DNA of 64,000 nt, taken from NCBI GenBank assembly GCA_030537935.1, contig JAUNUY010000003.1, forward strand, positions 1-64,000, given 5' to 3'. The stretch is from Eubacteriales bacterium. Lineage in GTDB: Bacteria; Bacillota; Clostridia; Lachnospirales; Lachnospiraceae. The notes beneath the pieces were generated by a model that did not search any database, was not told where the DNA came from, and was given only the letters and a program-made list of their open reading frames with translations. Positions 16,559 through 26,337 of the stretch are shown piece by piece (positions within the stretch are counted from its first letter, which is position 1; each line of letters starts with the position of its first letter). A program made the translations under genes and the position numbers.

Positions 16559-18230
16559 CCGTCCTCCTTTCTCCCAAATGCATCTGCGGTGCAAGGCGGG
16601 CCGCCATCTCATCGGCTCGAGCCGTGATGTCCGCCGCAAAACCCATCTCTCCGAGTAACGCGATGGCGTTTCTCGTCCGCGAAGGTCCTTCATGAATTCG
16701 GTAGTCAAATGATATGACGCCCGACTGCAGGGCCTCCCGGAAGTGATAATTGTGATAAATCCCGTCAAGGAGTCCGGTCAACTCGATATCGTGCGTCGCC
16801 ACGACGGGCAGGACCCGACGCTTCGCCAACTCTTCCAAAATAACGGCCGAGGCGGCTATCCGCTCCAGCGTATTCGTGCCGCGCAGGATTTCATCGACAC
16901 CAGCCAATATCGGGACGGTATCATCCGCCGCCGTAATACGATACAAGGACTTAACCTCTACCACGAAATAACTTTCCTTCGTCGCCAGACTGTCCCGCAT
17001 CGCCATGGAAGACAGAATCCTGAAATAACTGCCCGCCCATCGGCGAGCGGTAACGGTCCGGATGGTCTGTGCCGTCAAAGCGTTCAGTAATACCGCTTTC
17101 AAGAAAGTGGATTTCCCCGAAGCGTTGGACCCCGTTATAAGCAGCGGCCCCGGCACATCCAGACTGTTCGGTACGGGTGTCTCAATCAGCGGGTGCACCA
17201 TGTCCGTAAATTCAAGTTGCGGCTGTGCATCCGCCGACACCGTCGACAAATCCGGTCTGCTCCAAAAAGGTACTGCCCGCCGCCACGACGCAATACTCAA
17301 AGCCAACTCCGTTTCACCGAAATATTCAAACAGCGCCGCACTTTCTTCCCCGTAACGCCGGAGACGACCTATTGCCCGACCGAAGTAAATGCAATCAAAA
17401 TGGAATATTGCATTGATATATACAAGGAGAAAGGAGAGCAAATCTCCCTCTCCGTCACTGATAAGAAAACGGAAACGTCGGATATTACCCAAACGCCGAT
17501 TCACCGAACGAACCGTTTCCGCATAATCGGGAAAGAGGTCGGCATTTCGCGCGTAGGTTCTGTTCATCGCAACCATCATACTCATCAAATATCGGAAGAT
17601 GCACATCGGATCTGTAAAATGCTTCCGAATGAAAAAATAATACGTCATGTTAAAGCCGACGGCCACAAGTAAAAGCACACCGAAGCGGTCATCGTAGATG
17701 GTCAGGCCCGTCATCGCCAAGATGAGAACCAACATCACGACGTGTGACCAAATGGCACGTCGACCGTCCGTACGGAGATTTTGCAGGGCGTCGTGCAAGG
17801 AACGTCCGCGAAGACGACCAACTGCACCCATATCCATCTCCGTAGCAATCCGTCGCGCCGCATCCCGGTCAAACACCGTTGCACGTTCATCGCGTGCCGC
17901 CAGCCGCACCGCATCATACAGCGGCATGCGCAAGGCGGCATAGACGTACTCCCGGCCGGCCGAGGTCTGTGCCCGATTGAAATGTTCGTACAGACGCTGT
18001 ATATCCAAGTCCGATGCCGTAATATCGTCCACGCAGGTATCAGTATTTGCCACCGCCTTGAAATAGGCCGCATCCGCCGCACGCTGCCGTTCCGTCGGTG
18101 CATCCTCGGCAAACCGACCGTAGGACGCCGCATAACGACGACGACATGCCCGACGATCTCGTATCCGGTAAGCGATGGCCGGAATAATCAACACCACCGC
18201 CACCGCCGCCGCAATCAGCCACTTTTCCAT
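16545..18230 (-). CDS. Membrane-anchored MutS-like ATPase
   Basis: A 561-residue protein with an N-terminal membrane anchor (about 4-20), two further hydrophobic segments (about 161-178 and 183-201), a helical lever-like region, and a C-terminal MutS domain V ATPase. The ATPase has Walker A GSNASGKS (367-374), Walker B with Asp445-Glu446 and the THD His479. It lacks the mismatch-recognition (Phe-X-Glu) and connector domains of MutS1, so it is not canonical mismatch repair. Such membrane MutS-like proteins are widespread in Firmicutes with no settled function. It lies 22 bases after glgA and overlaps the DUF5721-like gene, an odd setting for a repair protein. Confidence 0.8.
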   Translation of the reverse strand: MEKWLIAAAVAVVLIIPAIAYRIRDRRACRRRYAASYGRFAEDAPTERQRAADAAYFKAVANTDTCVDDITASDLDIQRLYEHFNRAQTSAGREYVYAALRMPLYDAVRLAARDERATVFDRDAARRIATEMDMGAVGRLRGRSLHDALQNLRTDGRRAIWSHVVMLVLILAMTGLTIYDDRFGVLLLVAVGFNMTYYFFIRKHFTDPMCIFRYLMSMMVAMNRTYARNADLFPDYAETVRSVNRRLGNIRRFRFLISDGEGDLLSFLLVYINAIFHFDCIYFGRAIGRLRRYGEESAALFEYFGETELALSIASWRRAVPFWSRPDLSTVSADAQPQLEFTDMVHPLIETPVPNSLDVPGPLLITGSNASGKSTFLKAVLLNALTAQTIRTVTARRWAGSYFRILSSMAMRDSLATKESYFVVEVKSLYRITAADDTVPILAGVDEILRGTNTLERIAASAVILEELAKRRVLPVVATHDIELTGLLDGIYHNYHFREALQSGVISFDYRIHEGPSRTRNAIALLGEMGFAADITARADEMAARLAPQMHLGERRTDAGI

Positions 18231-18252
18231 CTACATCTTCCATCCGTTCCGT

Positions 18253-19692
18253 CTACAGGCCGTCATACAATCGTTCATAGGCACGGGCCGACTGATGCCA
18301 TGAGTAATCCCGTGCCATCGCCCGGTCAATCATCCGATTGAATGCCCGTTTTTTGTTATAATATATGTGCATTGCATAGCGAATCATCCCCAGCATTTCA
18401 TGTGCATTATAGTTCTTGAAACTGAAACCGACACCCTCGTTCGTAAACTCATTCAAGGGCTCCACCGTGTCTGCCAGACCGCCTGTTTCCCGTACGATGG
18501 GGATGGTACCGTAACGCAAGGCCATCAGCTGGGAAAGACCACAGGGCTCAAACAGAGACGGCATGAGGAATGCATCACAGGCTGCATAGATTTTATGTGC
18601 CAGGTCTTCCGAATAGTAAATGTTCGCACTCACCTTTTCCGGATATTTCCATGCATAATGACGGAACATATTCTCGTAGGAGGCCGCTCCGGTACCGAGC
18701 ACCACCAGCTGTATATCTTCCTGTACGATGTCTTCCATCACACATTGAATCAAGTCCAGTCCCTTCTGATCCGTCAAGCGGGAACAGATTCCGATCATGA
18801 ACTTGCTCTTATCCGCTACCAGTCCCAGTTCCTTCTGAAGTGCAACCTTATTCTTGTATTTTTCCTTCCGGAAATTGTTCATATTGAAATTCTTCACCAA
18901 CCGGGGATCCGTCTCCGGATTATACACCTCGTAATCGATGCCGTTTACAATACCCGACAGGTCATGTGCTCTGGCACTTAGGAGACCCTCCAGCCCCTCC
19001 CCGAAAAATGAGGTCTTAATCTCCTCCGCATAGGTCGGACTGACGGTTGTAATTTTATTTGCATAGACCAGACCGCCCTTGAGGAGGTTGGCATCACCAT
19101 AGGCCTCCAACTTGTCCTCGGTAAAATAATAATGAGACAGCCCCGCCTTGTCACGTACCTCGTCCTTGTCCCAACGACCCTGAAATTTCAAATTGTGTAT
19201 CGTCATCACCGACTTCACGGAGGCGAAAAACAAATCCTGTCGAAAACTGTCATTCAAATAAACGGGCACCAAGCCGGTTTGCCAATCGTGACAATGGATG
19301 ATGTCCGGTTGAAAACCGATGACCGGTAAGGCGGAAAGTACCGCCCGATCAAAGAAGATAAACTTCTCGATGTCGTATGCCATATTGCCGTAGGGAAAGC
19401 TTACATCGAAATAGTATTGATTGTCGATAAAATAGAAGGTCACACCCTCATACACCATTTCGAATATGCCGACATACTGCTTTCGCCACGCCAAATCCAT
19501 GTAAAAGTTCGTCTTGTAAATCAGTTGCTCTTTCAGTGCCCGATCCATGCAGGAATACAACGGCAGGATGACCCGTACGTCGTATCGCTCCTTGTCGAAA
19601 TACTTCGGCAAACTGCCGATAACGTCTGCCAGTCCGCCCGTTTTAATAAACGGAACCGCCTCGGATGCCGCAAATAATATCTTCTTCATCAC
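18253..19692 (-). CDS. glgA: Glycogen synthase, ADP-glucose type
   Basis: GT5 glycosyltransferase that extends alpha-1,4-glucan from ADP-glucose. At 479 residues it is full length. The N-terminal KTGGLADVIGSLP substrate-binding motif is present, and the C-terminal domain has SLFEPCGLSQL and the RETGGLADTVEP loop. The two consecutive ATGs follow AAAAGGAGAGAGTG; the first (19692) forms an ATGA overlap with the recN stop. The usual partners glgC, glgD, glgB and glgP are not adjacent; only pgcA follows, two genes downstream in the same run. Confidence 0.95.
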   Translation of the reverse strand: MMKKILFAASEAVPFIKTGGLADVIGSLPKYFDKERYDVRVILPLYSCMDRALKEQLIYKTNFYMDLAWRKQYVGIFEMVYEGVTFYFIDNQYYFDVSFPYGNMAYDIEKFIFFDRAVLSALPVIGFQPDIIHCHDWQTGLVPVYLNDSFRQDLFFASVKSVMTIHNLKFQGRWDKDEVRDKAGLSHYYFTEDKLEAYGDANLLKGGLVYANKITTVSPTYAEEIKTSFFGEGLEGLLSARAHDLSGIVNGIDYEVYNPETDPRLVKNFNMNNFRKEKYKNKVALQKELGLVADKSKFMIGICSRLTDQKGLDLIQCVMEDIVQEDIQLVVLGTGAASYENMFRHYAWKYPEKVSANIYYSEDLAHKIYAACDAFLMPSLFEPCGLSQLMALRYGTIPIVRETGGLADTVEPLNEFTNEGVGFSFKNYNAHEMLGMIRYAMHIYYNKKRAFNRMIDRAMARDYSWHQSARAYERLYDGL

Positions 19693-21386
19693 TCTCTCCT
19701 TTTACCGCCCGCATCAGCCGGCGGCACACTCTTATCCATCGATTGAATCAGCTCTCTCGCATTGGCGAGGGTCGCATCGGTTACTTCCATGCCGCCCAAC
19801 AGACGGGCCACTTCCGCCAAATGTTCCGTCTCGTTCAGCGGCGTCAAACAGGTTGTCGTCATTCCGTCCGCCACCTGCTTATGAATTTTAAAATGCCTAT
19901 CACCTGCCGCCGCAATCTGCGGTGCATGCGTGATGCAGATAATCTGACCGCGTCGACCCATCGCCTTCAAGCGGCGGGCCACCATAACGGCCGTCTTCCC
20001 ACTGATCCCGGCATCAATTTCATCAAAAATCATGCTTTCCATGTCAAACATATCCGTTATGACCGATTGCAGGGCCAGCATAATCCGGGACAGCTCGCCG
20101 CCGGAGGAAACGTCTGCCAAAGGCTTTGGCTTATGCCCCACATTCAATGAAATATAGAATGACACGCCGTCCGTTCCGTCGCTTCCGAAGCCATCGTATT
20201 CGGTAAAACGAACCTCAAAGACGACCTGCAGGAAATGCAGTTCTTCCAGAACCGCCGTTATCTCTTTTTCCAACTGCCGTGCCGCCGCCACGCGCCGCGC
20301 CCGCAGTATTTTTGCCGCCTCAGCCAATGCGGTTTCCGCTTTTTCCCGTTCCGCCGTCATGGCTGTGAGCCGTTCTTCCGAATCCGCCAATGCATCCAAC
20401 CGTTCCGCCACCTCATCCCGATGTGCCAATACGGCTTCCAGCGTGCCCCCGTACTTGCGTTTTAAATGATTCAAAACATCGATTCGGGCATCCATCTTTT
20501 GAAACATCTCATCATCATAGTCATCCGCATCGATGAGATTACGCAAATCGGCTTGCAAATTTTGAATGAGTATTTCACTCTCCACGGCGATGTCGTATAC
20601 GTTCTGATACGCTTCTCCGGTTGTTGCCGTACGCTCCAGAATCCGAACCGTTTCCGCCAGTGCATCTGCCGTTCCCCGATCCAACGCCGCATAAGCGGCC
20701 AACAAATCCTCATAGGCATTCTTGCGTGCCACGGCCGTTCGATAGGTCGTCCGCAACGCATCGTCCTCGCCGATGACGACCGCCGCCTCATCAATTTCCC
20801 GCAACACGTAGTTACAGTAATCCATGTCCGTGTCCCGCGTTTTCCGCTGCTCCGTCAAGGTCCGTATCTCCGCATCCAATGTTCGATATCGACGATGCAG
20901 TTCCTCGTACGCCGTTCGTGCTTCCCGTACGGGCGTGCCGCCGTACCGGTCCAAGATTTTGATATGCATTCGCTCGTCCAGAAGAATCTGGTTATCATGC
21001 TGACCGTGCATTTGAATCAGGTAGGCGCCCACCTGCCGTAATAACGCCAGATTCACCGTTTGAAAATTGATGCGATTGACGGTCCGCTTGGGTCGAATCA
21101 TTCGCTGAATGAGAATCTCATCCGACGACGCCTCAATCCCGTTCTCCGTTAATAGGTTTCGTACCGCAGGCGAGGGATTGCGAAACGTCAGCTCCACCAA
21201 TGCTTCCTCCGCCCCTTCGGATATGAAGTCTTTCGGAACCTTCGCACCTAGGCCGATGGCTACCGACCCCATGATGAGCGATTTACCTGCACCCGTTTCA
21301 CCCGTAACAATCAACAGGCCCGGACCCATGGCGATGTCTATCTCTTTGATTAACGCCAAATTCTTGACATGAATATTCTCGAGCAC
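19689..21386 (-). CDS. recN: DNA repair protein RecN
   Basis: SMC-like ATPase acting early at double-strand breaks. At 565 residues it has the N-terminal Walker A IVTGETGAGKS (29-36 core), two long coiled-coil arms (about 150-350), and the C-terminal signature SSGGELSRIML and Walker B MIFDEIDAGISG. The start codon is GTG at 21386 behind GGAGGCGG, and the protein begins MLENIHVKNLALI as in the family. It is located directly after argR, the classic argR-recN order of Firmicutes, and overlaps glgA by four bases. Confidence 0.95.
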   Translation of the reverse strand: MLENIHVKNLALIKEIDIAMGPGLLIVTGETGAGKSLIMGSVAIGLGAKVPKDFISEGAEEALVELTFRNPSPAVRNLLTENGIEASSDEILIQRMIRPKRTVNRINFQTVNLALLRQVGAYLIQMHGQHDNQILLDERMHIKILDRYGGTPVREARTAYEELHRRYRTLDAEIRTLTEQRKTRDTDMDYCNYVLREIDEAAVVIGEDDALRTTYRTAVARKNAYEDLLAAYAALDRGTADALAETVRILERTATTGEAYQNVYDIAVESEILIQNLQADLRNLIDADDYDDEMFQKMDARIDVLNHLKRKYGGTLEAVLAHRDEVAERLDALADSEERLTAMTAEREKAETALAEAAKILRARRVAAARQLEKEITAVLEELHFLQVVFEVRFTEYDGFGSDGTDGVSFYISLNVGHKPKPLADVSSGGELSRIMLALQSVITDMFDMESMIFDEIDAGISGKTAVMVARRLKAMGRRGQIICITHAPQIAAAGDRHFKIHKQVADGMTTTCLTPLNETEHLAEVARLLGGMEVTDATLANARELIQSMDKSVPPADAGGKRRE

Positions 21387-21394
21387 GCCGCCTC

Positions 21395-21850
21395 CTATTC
21401 TCCCAAATGATGCTTTCGTAATCGAACGGTCAGCTGCTCCGCCGCTTCTTGATTCCCGGTGGCGACGAATACCGTATCATCCCCGGCAATACAACCGACA
21501 ACCTCCGGCCAGGCAAAGGCATCGATGGCCGTGGCAATCGACATCGCCGTGCCCGAAATGGTGCGGATGACCAGCAAGTTCCCCGCAACCTCATACCGTT
21601 TGATGCCGTTCGTCAGCATCACCAAATATTTTTCACTCAGATTTTCCCGGTTGCCCGGCGGCATCACATAGTGACTCCCCCCGCGATCATCAGTCACCTT
21701 CGTAATCTTCATCTCCCGGATATCTCTGGAGACAGTTGCCTGCGTGACGCAATGGCCGCTTTGATTCAACCGCTCCACCAACTCCTCCTGTGTCGCAATC
21801 CGGTGTTTCGTAATCAGATTGACGATTTCTTCTCTACGTTCCCGTTTCAT
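21395..21850 (-). CDS. argR: Arginine repressor
   Basis: Arginine-responsive transcription factor of 151 residues. The N-terminal winged helix (about 1-70) includes TQEELVERLNQSGHCVTQAT, followed by the core oligomerisation and arginine-binding domain with the GTAMSIATAIDAF and GCIAGDDTVFVAT segments. The ATG follows a GGAAGGAAAACG site. In the conserved nadK-argR-recN block it probably regulates distant arginine genes; none is in this window, and I could not place an ARG box here. Confidence 0.94.
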   Translation of the reverse strand: MKRERREEIVNLITKHRIATQEELVERLNQSGHCVTQATVSRDIREMKITKVTDDRGGSHYVMPPGNRENLSEKYLVMLTNGIKRYEVAGNLLVIRTISGTAMSIATAIDAFAWPEVVGCIAGDDTVFVATGNQEAAEQLTVRLRKHHLGE

Positions 21851-21862
21851 CCGTTTTCCTTC

Positions 21863-22681
21863 CTACACGTTCATCTTCCGACGCATGGTTTCCAAAAAGC
21901 TGACTTGATCCAACTTGATCAGTTTCGTTTTGCGCGGGGACTTCGTAATCACCAGACGGTCTCCGCAAAACAGTTCGCCGATGGAGATACCGTCGCTGAC
22001 CACGGTGCCCTGCGGTCGGATATTCCGCCGGACCTTGGACAGTTCAATCTCAACCCGATCCTGTGAAGACAACACGATACTGCGTGCCCCCAGCGAATGC
22101 GCACAGATGGGCGTTAATACGAACAGTTCCGCTGTCGGCTCGACAATCGGTCCGCCCGCCGAAAGGGAGTACCCGGTCGATCCGGTCGGCGTGGAAACAA
22201 TCATACCGTCGGCATTATAAGAGTACAGTAGTCGTCCGTTGACAATAACGTTATATCGGATAATACTCAGGGCGGAATTTTTTGCCACAACGAGGTCGTT
22301 CAAAGCAAAGGTCGTTCGTACCGTTTCTCCCGCCTTCATGAGTTCACCGCGAATCAGCATCCGTTCCTCGATAAAGTAATCATCCCGTACCAGATGATCC
22401 ACCGCATCCGCCAACTCGTCGACACGCACTTCCACTAAAAATCCCATCGTCCCGAGGTTGACCCCTAAAATCGGGATGTTCTTATCTACCAGAAGGCGTG
22501 CCGCAATCAGAAGCGTGCCGTCACCGCCGATGACGATGGCACAATCCGTCTTCGCACTGATTTGTTGCCCTTCGAATCGCTCCACGCTTTTGTCGCGAGC
22601 GCGAAGCAACTCTTCCAAGCGTCTTGTCACGCGAAAATCATCATCTTTGATTTCATTCGTTATTATTAAAAAGTTATCCAT
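21863..22681 (-). CDS. nadK: NAD kinase
   Basis: Phosphorylates NAD to NADP. The protein has 272 residues with the GGDG motif (52-55) in IVIGGDGTLL, NLGTMGFL, and the NAD-binding TPTGSTGYSLSAGGPI. The ATG follows GGAAGGCGTG. It stands 12 bases before argR and 15 after tlyA, in the usual tlyA-nadK-argR-recN order. With pncB and nadE elsewhere in the window it completes late NAD(P) synthesis. Confidence 0.95.
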   Translation of the reverse strand: MDNFLIITNEIKDDDFRVTRRLEELLRARDKSVERFEGQQISAKTDCAIVIGGDGTLLIAARLLVDKNIPILGVNLGTMGFLVEVRVDELADAVDHLVRDDYFIEERMLIRGELMKAGETVRTTFALNDLVVAKNSALSIIRYNVIVNGRLLYSYNADGMIVSTPTGSTGYSLSAGGPIVEPTAELFVLTPICAHSLGARSIVLSSQDRVEIELSKVRRNIRPQGTVVSDGISIGELFCGDRLVITKSPRKTKLIKLDQVSFLETMRRKMNV

Positions 22682-22696
22682 TTCGCACGCCTTCCT

Positions 22697-23428
22697 TTAC
22701 ACCCGCTTCAAAAGAGCGGGATATTCCACATTCCCTTTGGCGCCTTTGATGGGCGAAGTCGTCACACCGACCGACATGAAACCGGCTGCTTCCGCTGCCG
22801 CCAACACCTCATCTACCGTCCGTTGTCGAACGATTTCCGAATGAACGATACCGCCGCTTGCGACCTCATCCCGTGCAGCCTCGAACTGCGGTTTGATGAG
22901 CACCACGGCCTCGCCGCCCGGCGGTAACAGCCGGGCAAAGACGGGCAGTACCGTCTTCAGTGAGATAAATGATAGATCGGCACAGAGAAAGCGAGGCGGA
23001 TCCGGTAAATCCGACGGTGTCAGGTAGCGAACATTGGTCCGCTCCATGACGACAACCCGTTCATCATTGCGCAAACGCCAGTCCAACTGTCCGCTGCCGA
23101 CGTCGACGGCATAGACCTTCCGGGCGCCGCGCGCCAATAAAAGGTGCGTGAAACCGCCCGTCGAACAACCGGCGTCCATACAGACCTTGTCGTGCACATC
23201 CAGATGAAAGGTATCGAATGCCTTCTCCAATTTCAGTCCGCCCCGACTGACATAAGGTGACTTCTTCGTTTTAATCCGGATATTCGCCCTTTCTGCAAAA
23301 GACATCCCGGGCTTATCCTCGACCCGTTCATCGATAAGTACGCGGCCCGCCATAATCAAGGCCCGTGCTTCTTTAATATCATTGCACAGTTGCCGTGCCA
23401 GTAACAATTCATCCAATCGCCGTTTCAC
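22697..23428 (-). CDS. tlyA: TlyA family rRNA 2'-O-methyltransferase / hemolysin-like
   Basis: A 243-residue protein with an N-terminal S4 RNA-binding domain (about 1-60, RLDELLLARQL and AGRVLIDERVEDKPG) and a FtsJ-like Rossmann methyltransferase (MDAGCSTGGFTHLLLARGA binds SAM; CADLSFISLK lies near the active site). Characterised family members methylate 16S and 23S rRNA; the hemolysin label is historical. The start is GTG at 23428 after GGGAGACGAC. An 85-base gap separates it from dxs with no obvious promoter. Confidence 0.9.
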   Translation of the reverse strand: MKRRLDELLLARQLCNDIKEARALIMAGRVLIDERVEDKPGMSFAERANIRIKTKKSPYVSRGGLKLEKAFDTFHLDVHDKVCMDAGCSTGGFTHLLLARGARKVYAVDVGSGQLDWRLRNDERVVVMERTNVRYLTPSDLPDPPRFLCADLSFISLKTVLPVFARLLPPGGEAVVLIKPQFEAARDEVASGGIVHSEIVRQRTVDEVLAAAEAAGFMSVGVTTSPIKGAKGNVEYPALLKRV

Positions 23429-23513
23429 GTCGTCTCCCGTCCCGATGTCCTCTACCTCCGGTCCGATTGGCGCTTATCCGCATGGTCGAACCGCAGACGT
23501 TCTACTCATCCTA

Positions 23514-25433
23514 TCACTTGACCTTGCGTTCACCCGTGTCCTCGCATGACGCATCCGTCGTCGCCCTTGCATTCCCGGCCGCCCCGATATTCGGAGACTG
23601 CCGAATCCGACGAATAATGCCGACCATGTCCAGACCCAGACGTGCCCGCAAATCCTCGGGCGTACCATGGTGCACAAATTGATCCTCCACGCCAAAGGTT
23701 TCCACCGGTACCTCCGGTCGCCGAGCCGCCATATATGCACGGATACTCTCTCCGTATCCGCCTCGGAGAATCCCCTCTTCCAGCACGAAAACCGGACCCC
23801 TCAATTCGTCCAACATCGCCGTATCCAACGGTTTGACAAAACGTGCATCCATTACACCAATCTCCGGTCCACCTTGTGCAAGCAGCTCTTCTCGTACGGC
23901 AAGAGCCGTGTGAACGGCGGCACCGACGGCACAAAGCGTCCCATCCCGTCCCGTTGCCCGCATCACGGATACACCCCGTCGGTAGGGTGCCGGTGGTAAA
24001 TTGGACGGAACGGTCCCCCGTGGATATCGAATCGCCACGGGCCCGCCCCATGTGTAGGCATAATTTAGAGCTGCCCTTAAATCCGCCCCGTCCACGGGAC
24101 AGAGAACGGTCATGTTCGGCATCGCATTTAGGAAGCTCAGATCAAACAAGCCCTGATGGGTCGCCCCGTCTTTTCCGACAATCCCCGCCCGATCCACCGC
24201 AAAGATAACCGGCAAATTCTGGAGACAGACGTCATGCAGAATCTGGTCGTAGGCCCGTTGTAGAAATGTAGAATAGACGGCAACAACCGGTCGCAAGCCG
24301 CGCGTCGCCATCCCGGCGGCAAAGGTCACCGCATACTCTTCCGCGATACCGACATCAAAGACCCGGTCAGGTACACTCGCCTGCATCCGATCCAAGCCGG
24401 TGGATGACAACATTGCGGCTGTAATACCGACCACCTCCTCGTGCCGGATGGCCAAATCCGTCACAGCATCGGCAAAGGCATCCGTAAAGGTCGCTTCGTC
24501 AGCAGGTTTACCGTCCGTTTTACCCGTTTCCGGATGAAAGGGGCCTATGCCGTGAAACTTTGCCGGTGCTTCAAAGGCGGGACGGTAGCCCATGCCCTTG
24601 ACCGTCTTAACGTGAATCATGACCGGCCGGTTGATGTGTCGGATTCGTTGAAATACTGCAGTCAACTGCTTCAAATCGTGCCCGTCAATGGGCCCGTAAT
24701 AGCGAAGCCCCAGGTTTTCCATATTCATGCCGGGTACCAACAACTGCTTGACCGAATTCTTCGCCCGACGCAATCCGCGCATGATTTCATCCCCGACCCG
24801 GGGTACGTGTTCGAGTCGATCGGAAATATTTTCCTTCAACCGAAGATATGGCCGTGCCACCCGCAGACGACTCAACGCGAAACTCGTTGCACCGACGTTT
24901 TCATCGATACTCATTTCATTATCGTTCAAGATGATGACCAGCCGGTTTTTCGAACCGGAAAGATTATTGATGCCCTCCAGTGCCAGACCGCCCGTCAATG
25001 CCCCGTCGCCGATTACGGCCATGGTCATGCTCTCATCACCCGAAAGTTTTTTTGCCGTGGCAATACCATTGGCCGCCGCAATGCCGGTTGACGCATGCCC
25101 CGTTCCGAAAGCATCGTAAGGACTTTCCGTACGGCAGGGGAAGCCGGACATGGCGTCAATCTCCCGCAATCGGTCGAAACCCGACCGTCTGCCGGTCAAC
25201 AATTTGTAGACGTACGACTGATGCCCGACATCCCAGACGATGTCGTCCTCCGGAAACCGAAAACACTTACAAAGTGCCAGTGTCAACTCCACGACACCCA
25301 GATTGGATGCCAAATGTCCACCGGTCTTACTTACAGTCCGGACCAGAAATTTTCTGATTTCCCGGGCCAGAACCCGCATCTGTTTCGTATCGAGGTGCCG
25401 GACATCTGCCGGGCACCGGATTTCTTCCAACAT
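23514..25433 (-). CDS. dxs: 1-deoxy-D-xylulose-5-phosphate synthase
   Basis: Thiamine-diphosphate enzyme that condenses pyruvate and glyceraldehyde 3-phosphate, the first step of the MEP isoprenoid pathway. The start is set at ATG 25433 (639 residues) because GAGGAG lies 7 bases upstream and the family begins near here; the open frame extends to 25526 inside ispA. Visible are GHQSYVYKLLTGR, the ThDP-binding GDGALTGGLALEGINN with downstream NDNEMSI, GIAEEYAVTFAAGMA, and the DRAGIVGKDGATHQG substrate loop. The last 30 residues are Ala/Thr-rich and look like a variable tail. It is 13 bases after ispA, so the two are co-transcribed for isoprenoid precursors. Confidence 0.95.
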   Translation of the reverse strand: MLEEIRCPADVRHLDTKQMRVLAREIRKFLVRTVSKTGGHLASNLGVVELTLALCKCFRFPEDDIVWDVGHQSYVYKLLTGRRSGFDRLREIDAMSGFPCRTESPYDAFGTGHASTGIAAANGIATAKKLSGDESMTMAVIGDGALTGGLALEGINNLSGSKNRLVIILNDNEMSIDENVGATSFALSRLRVARPYLRLKENISDRLEHVPRVGDEIMRGLRRAKNSVKQLLVPGMNMENLGLRYYGPIDGHDLKQLTAVFQRIRHINRPVMIHVKTVKGMGYRPAFEAPAKFHGIGPFHPETGKTDGKPADEATFTDAFADAVTDLAIRHEEVVGITAAMLSSTGLDRMQASVPDRVFDVGIAEEYAVTFAAGMATRGLRPVVAVYSTFLQRAYDQILHDVCLQNLPVIFAVDRAGIVGKDGATHQGLFDLSFLNAMPNMTVLCPVDGADLRAALNYAYTWGGPVAIRYPRGTVPSNLPPAPYRRGVSVMRATGRDGTLCAVGAAVHTALAVREELLAQGGPEIGVMDARFVKPLDTAMLDELRGPVFVLEEGILRGGYGESIRAYMAARRPEVPVETFGVEDQFVHHGTPEDLRARLGLDMVGIIRRIRQSPNIGAAGNARATTDASCEDTGERKVK

Positions 25434-25446
25434 GCTCCATCTCCTC

Positions 25447-26337
25447 TTACTTCTTTCGAGTACACAGGGCACGAACCAGCTCAATGACAAAATCGTCTTC
25501 TGCCGTGTACTGACGTAAGATGACAATCGCTTCTTCCGTCAGCCGTCGTACCGTCTCTTCCGCCGCCTCTATGCCCAGGCGGGCGGCAAACGTCACGTGC
25601 GCATTATGACTGTCACTGCCGATACGTTTCCCCATCGTTATTTCATCACCCGTCACATCCAGGATGTCGTCTTTCATCTGAAACGCCAGTCCGACTTTGG
25701 CCGCCGCCCGTTCCATATCCGCCACGACCGCCGTATCCGCACCGCCCAATGTCGCACCGATCATGAACGCCGCCTCCAGGAGCGCACCCGTTTTCAATCC
25801 GCACAGGACGGTCAGTCGATCGACATCGGCATCCGCTGCCAGATGAATATCCAGTACCTGACCGCCAATCATACCGCGTCGACCGGTCTTCCGGGCAAGA
25901 ATCTGTAATGCCCGTACCTTTCGTTGCGCCGGCAGGTCATCCGCAAAAAAAGAAGAAACGGCCTCCTCGTAAGCATGATTCAACAAAGCATCCCCGGTCA
26001 GGATGCCCATGTCTTCACCGTACACCTTATGCGTGGCCGGCTTGCCGCGCCGCAAATCGTCATCGTCCATCGCCGGCAAATCATCGTGTACCAGTGAAAA
26101 GCAATGAATCAATTCCAACGCAACCGAAAAGTGCTTTACCGAGGGCGTTTCTTCTTTTTGAAACAATTTATAAGTTTCTCGCAGGAAAACGGGTCGAATC
26201 CGCTTTCCCCCGTTGCATGCGGCGTAACGCATGGCTTCGAGCAATATCGGCGCCGGTTCATCTGCCGATGCAAGGGCCTCATTCACCCAACCGTCGACAA
26301 GCGTACCCGCCATCGCCAACCGTTCACTGAACTTCAT
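25447..26337 (-). CDS. ispA: Polyprenyl (farnesyl) diphosphate synthase
   Basis: Chain-elongating trans-prenyltransferase, 296 residues. The first aspartate-rich motif is in LVHDDLPAMDDDDLRRG and the second in FQMKDDILDVTGD, with GGKRIRP for IPP binding near residue 40. The class is farnesyl/geranylgeranyl short-chain synthases. It overlaps xseB by 14 bases. The xseA-xseB-ispA-dxs-tlyA order is widely conserved in Firmicutes. Confidence 0.94.
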   Translation of the reverse strand: MKFSERLAMAGTLVDGWVNEALASADEPAPILLEAMRYAACNGGKRIRPVFLRETYKLFQKEETPSVKHFSVALELIHCFSLVHDDLPAMDDDDLRRGKPATHKVYGEDMGILTGDALLNHAYEEAVSSFFADDLPAQRKVRALQILARKTGRRGMIGGQVLDIHLAADADVDRLTVLCGLKTGALLEAAFMIGATLGGADTAVVADMERAAAKVGLAFQMKDDILDVTGDEITMGKRIGSDSHNAHVTFAARLGIEAAEETVRRLTEEAIVILRQYTAEDDFVIELVRALCTRKK

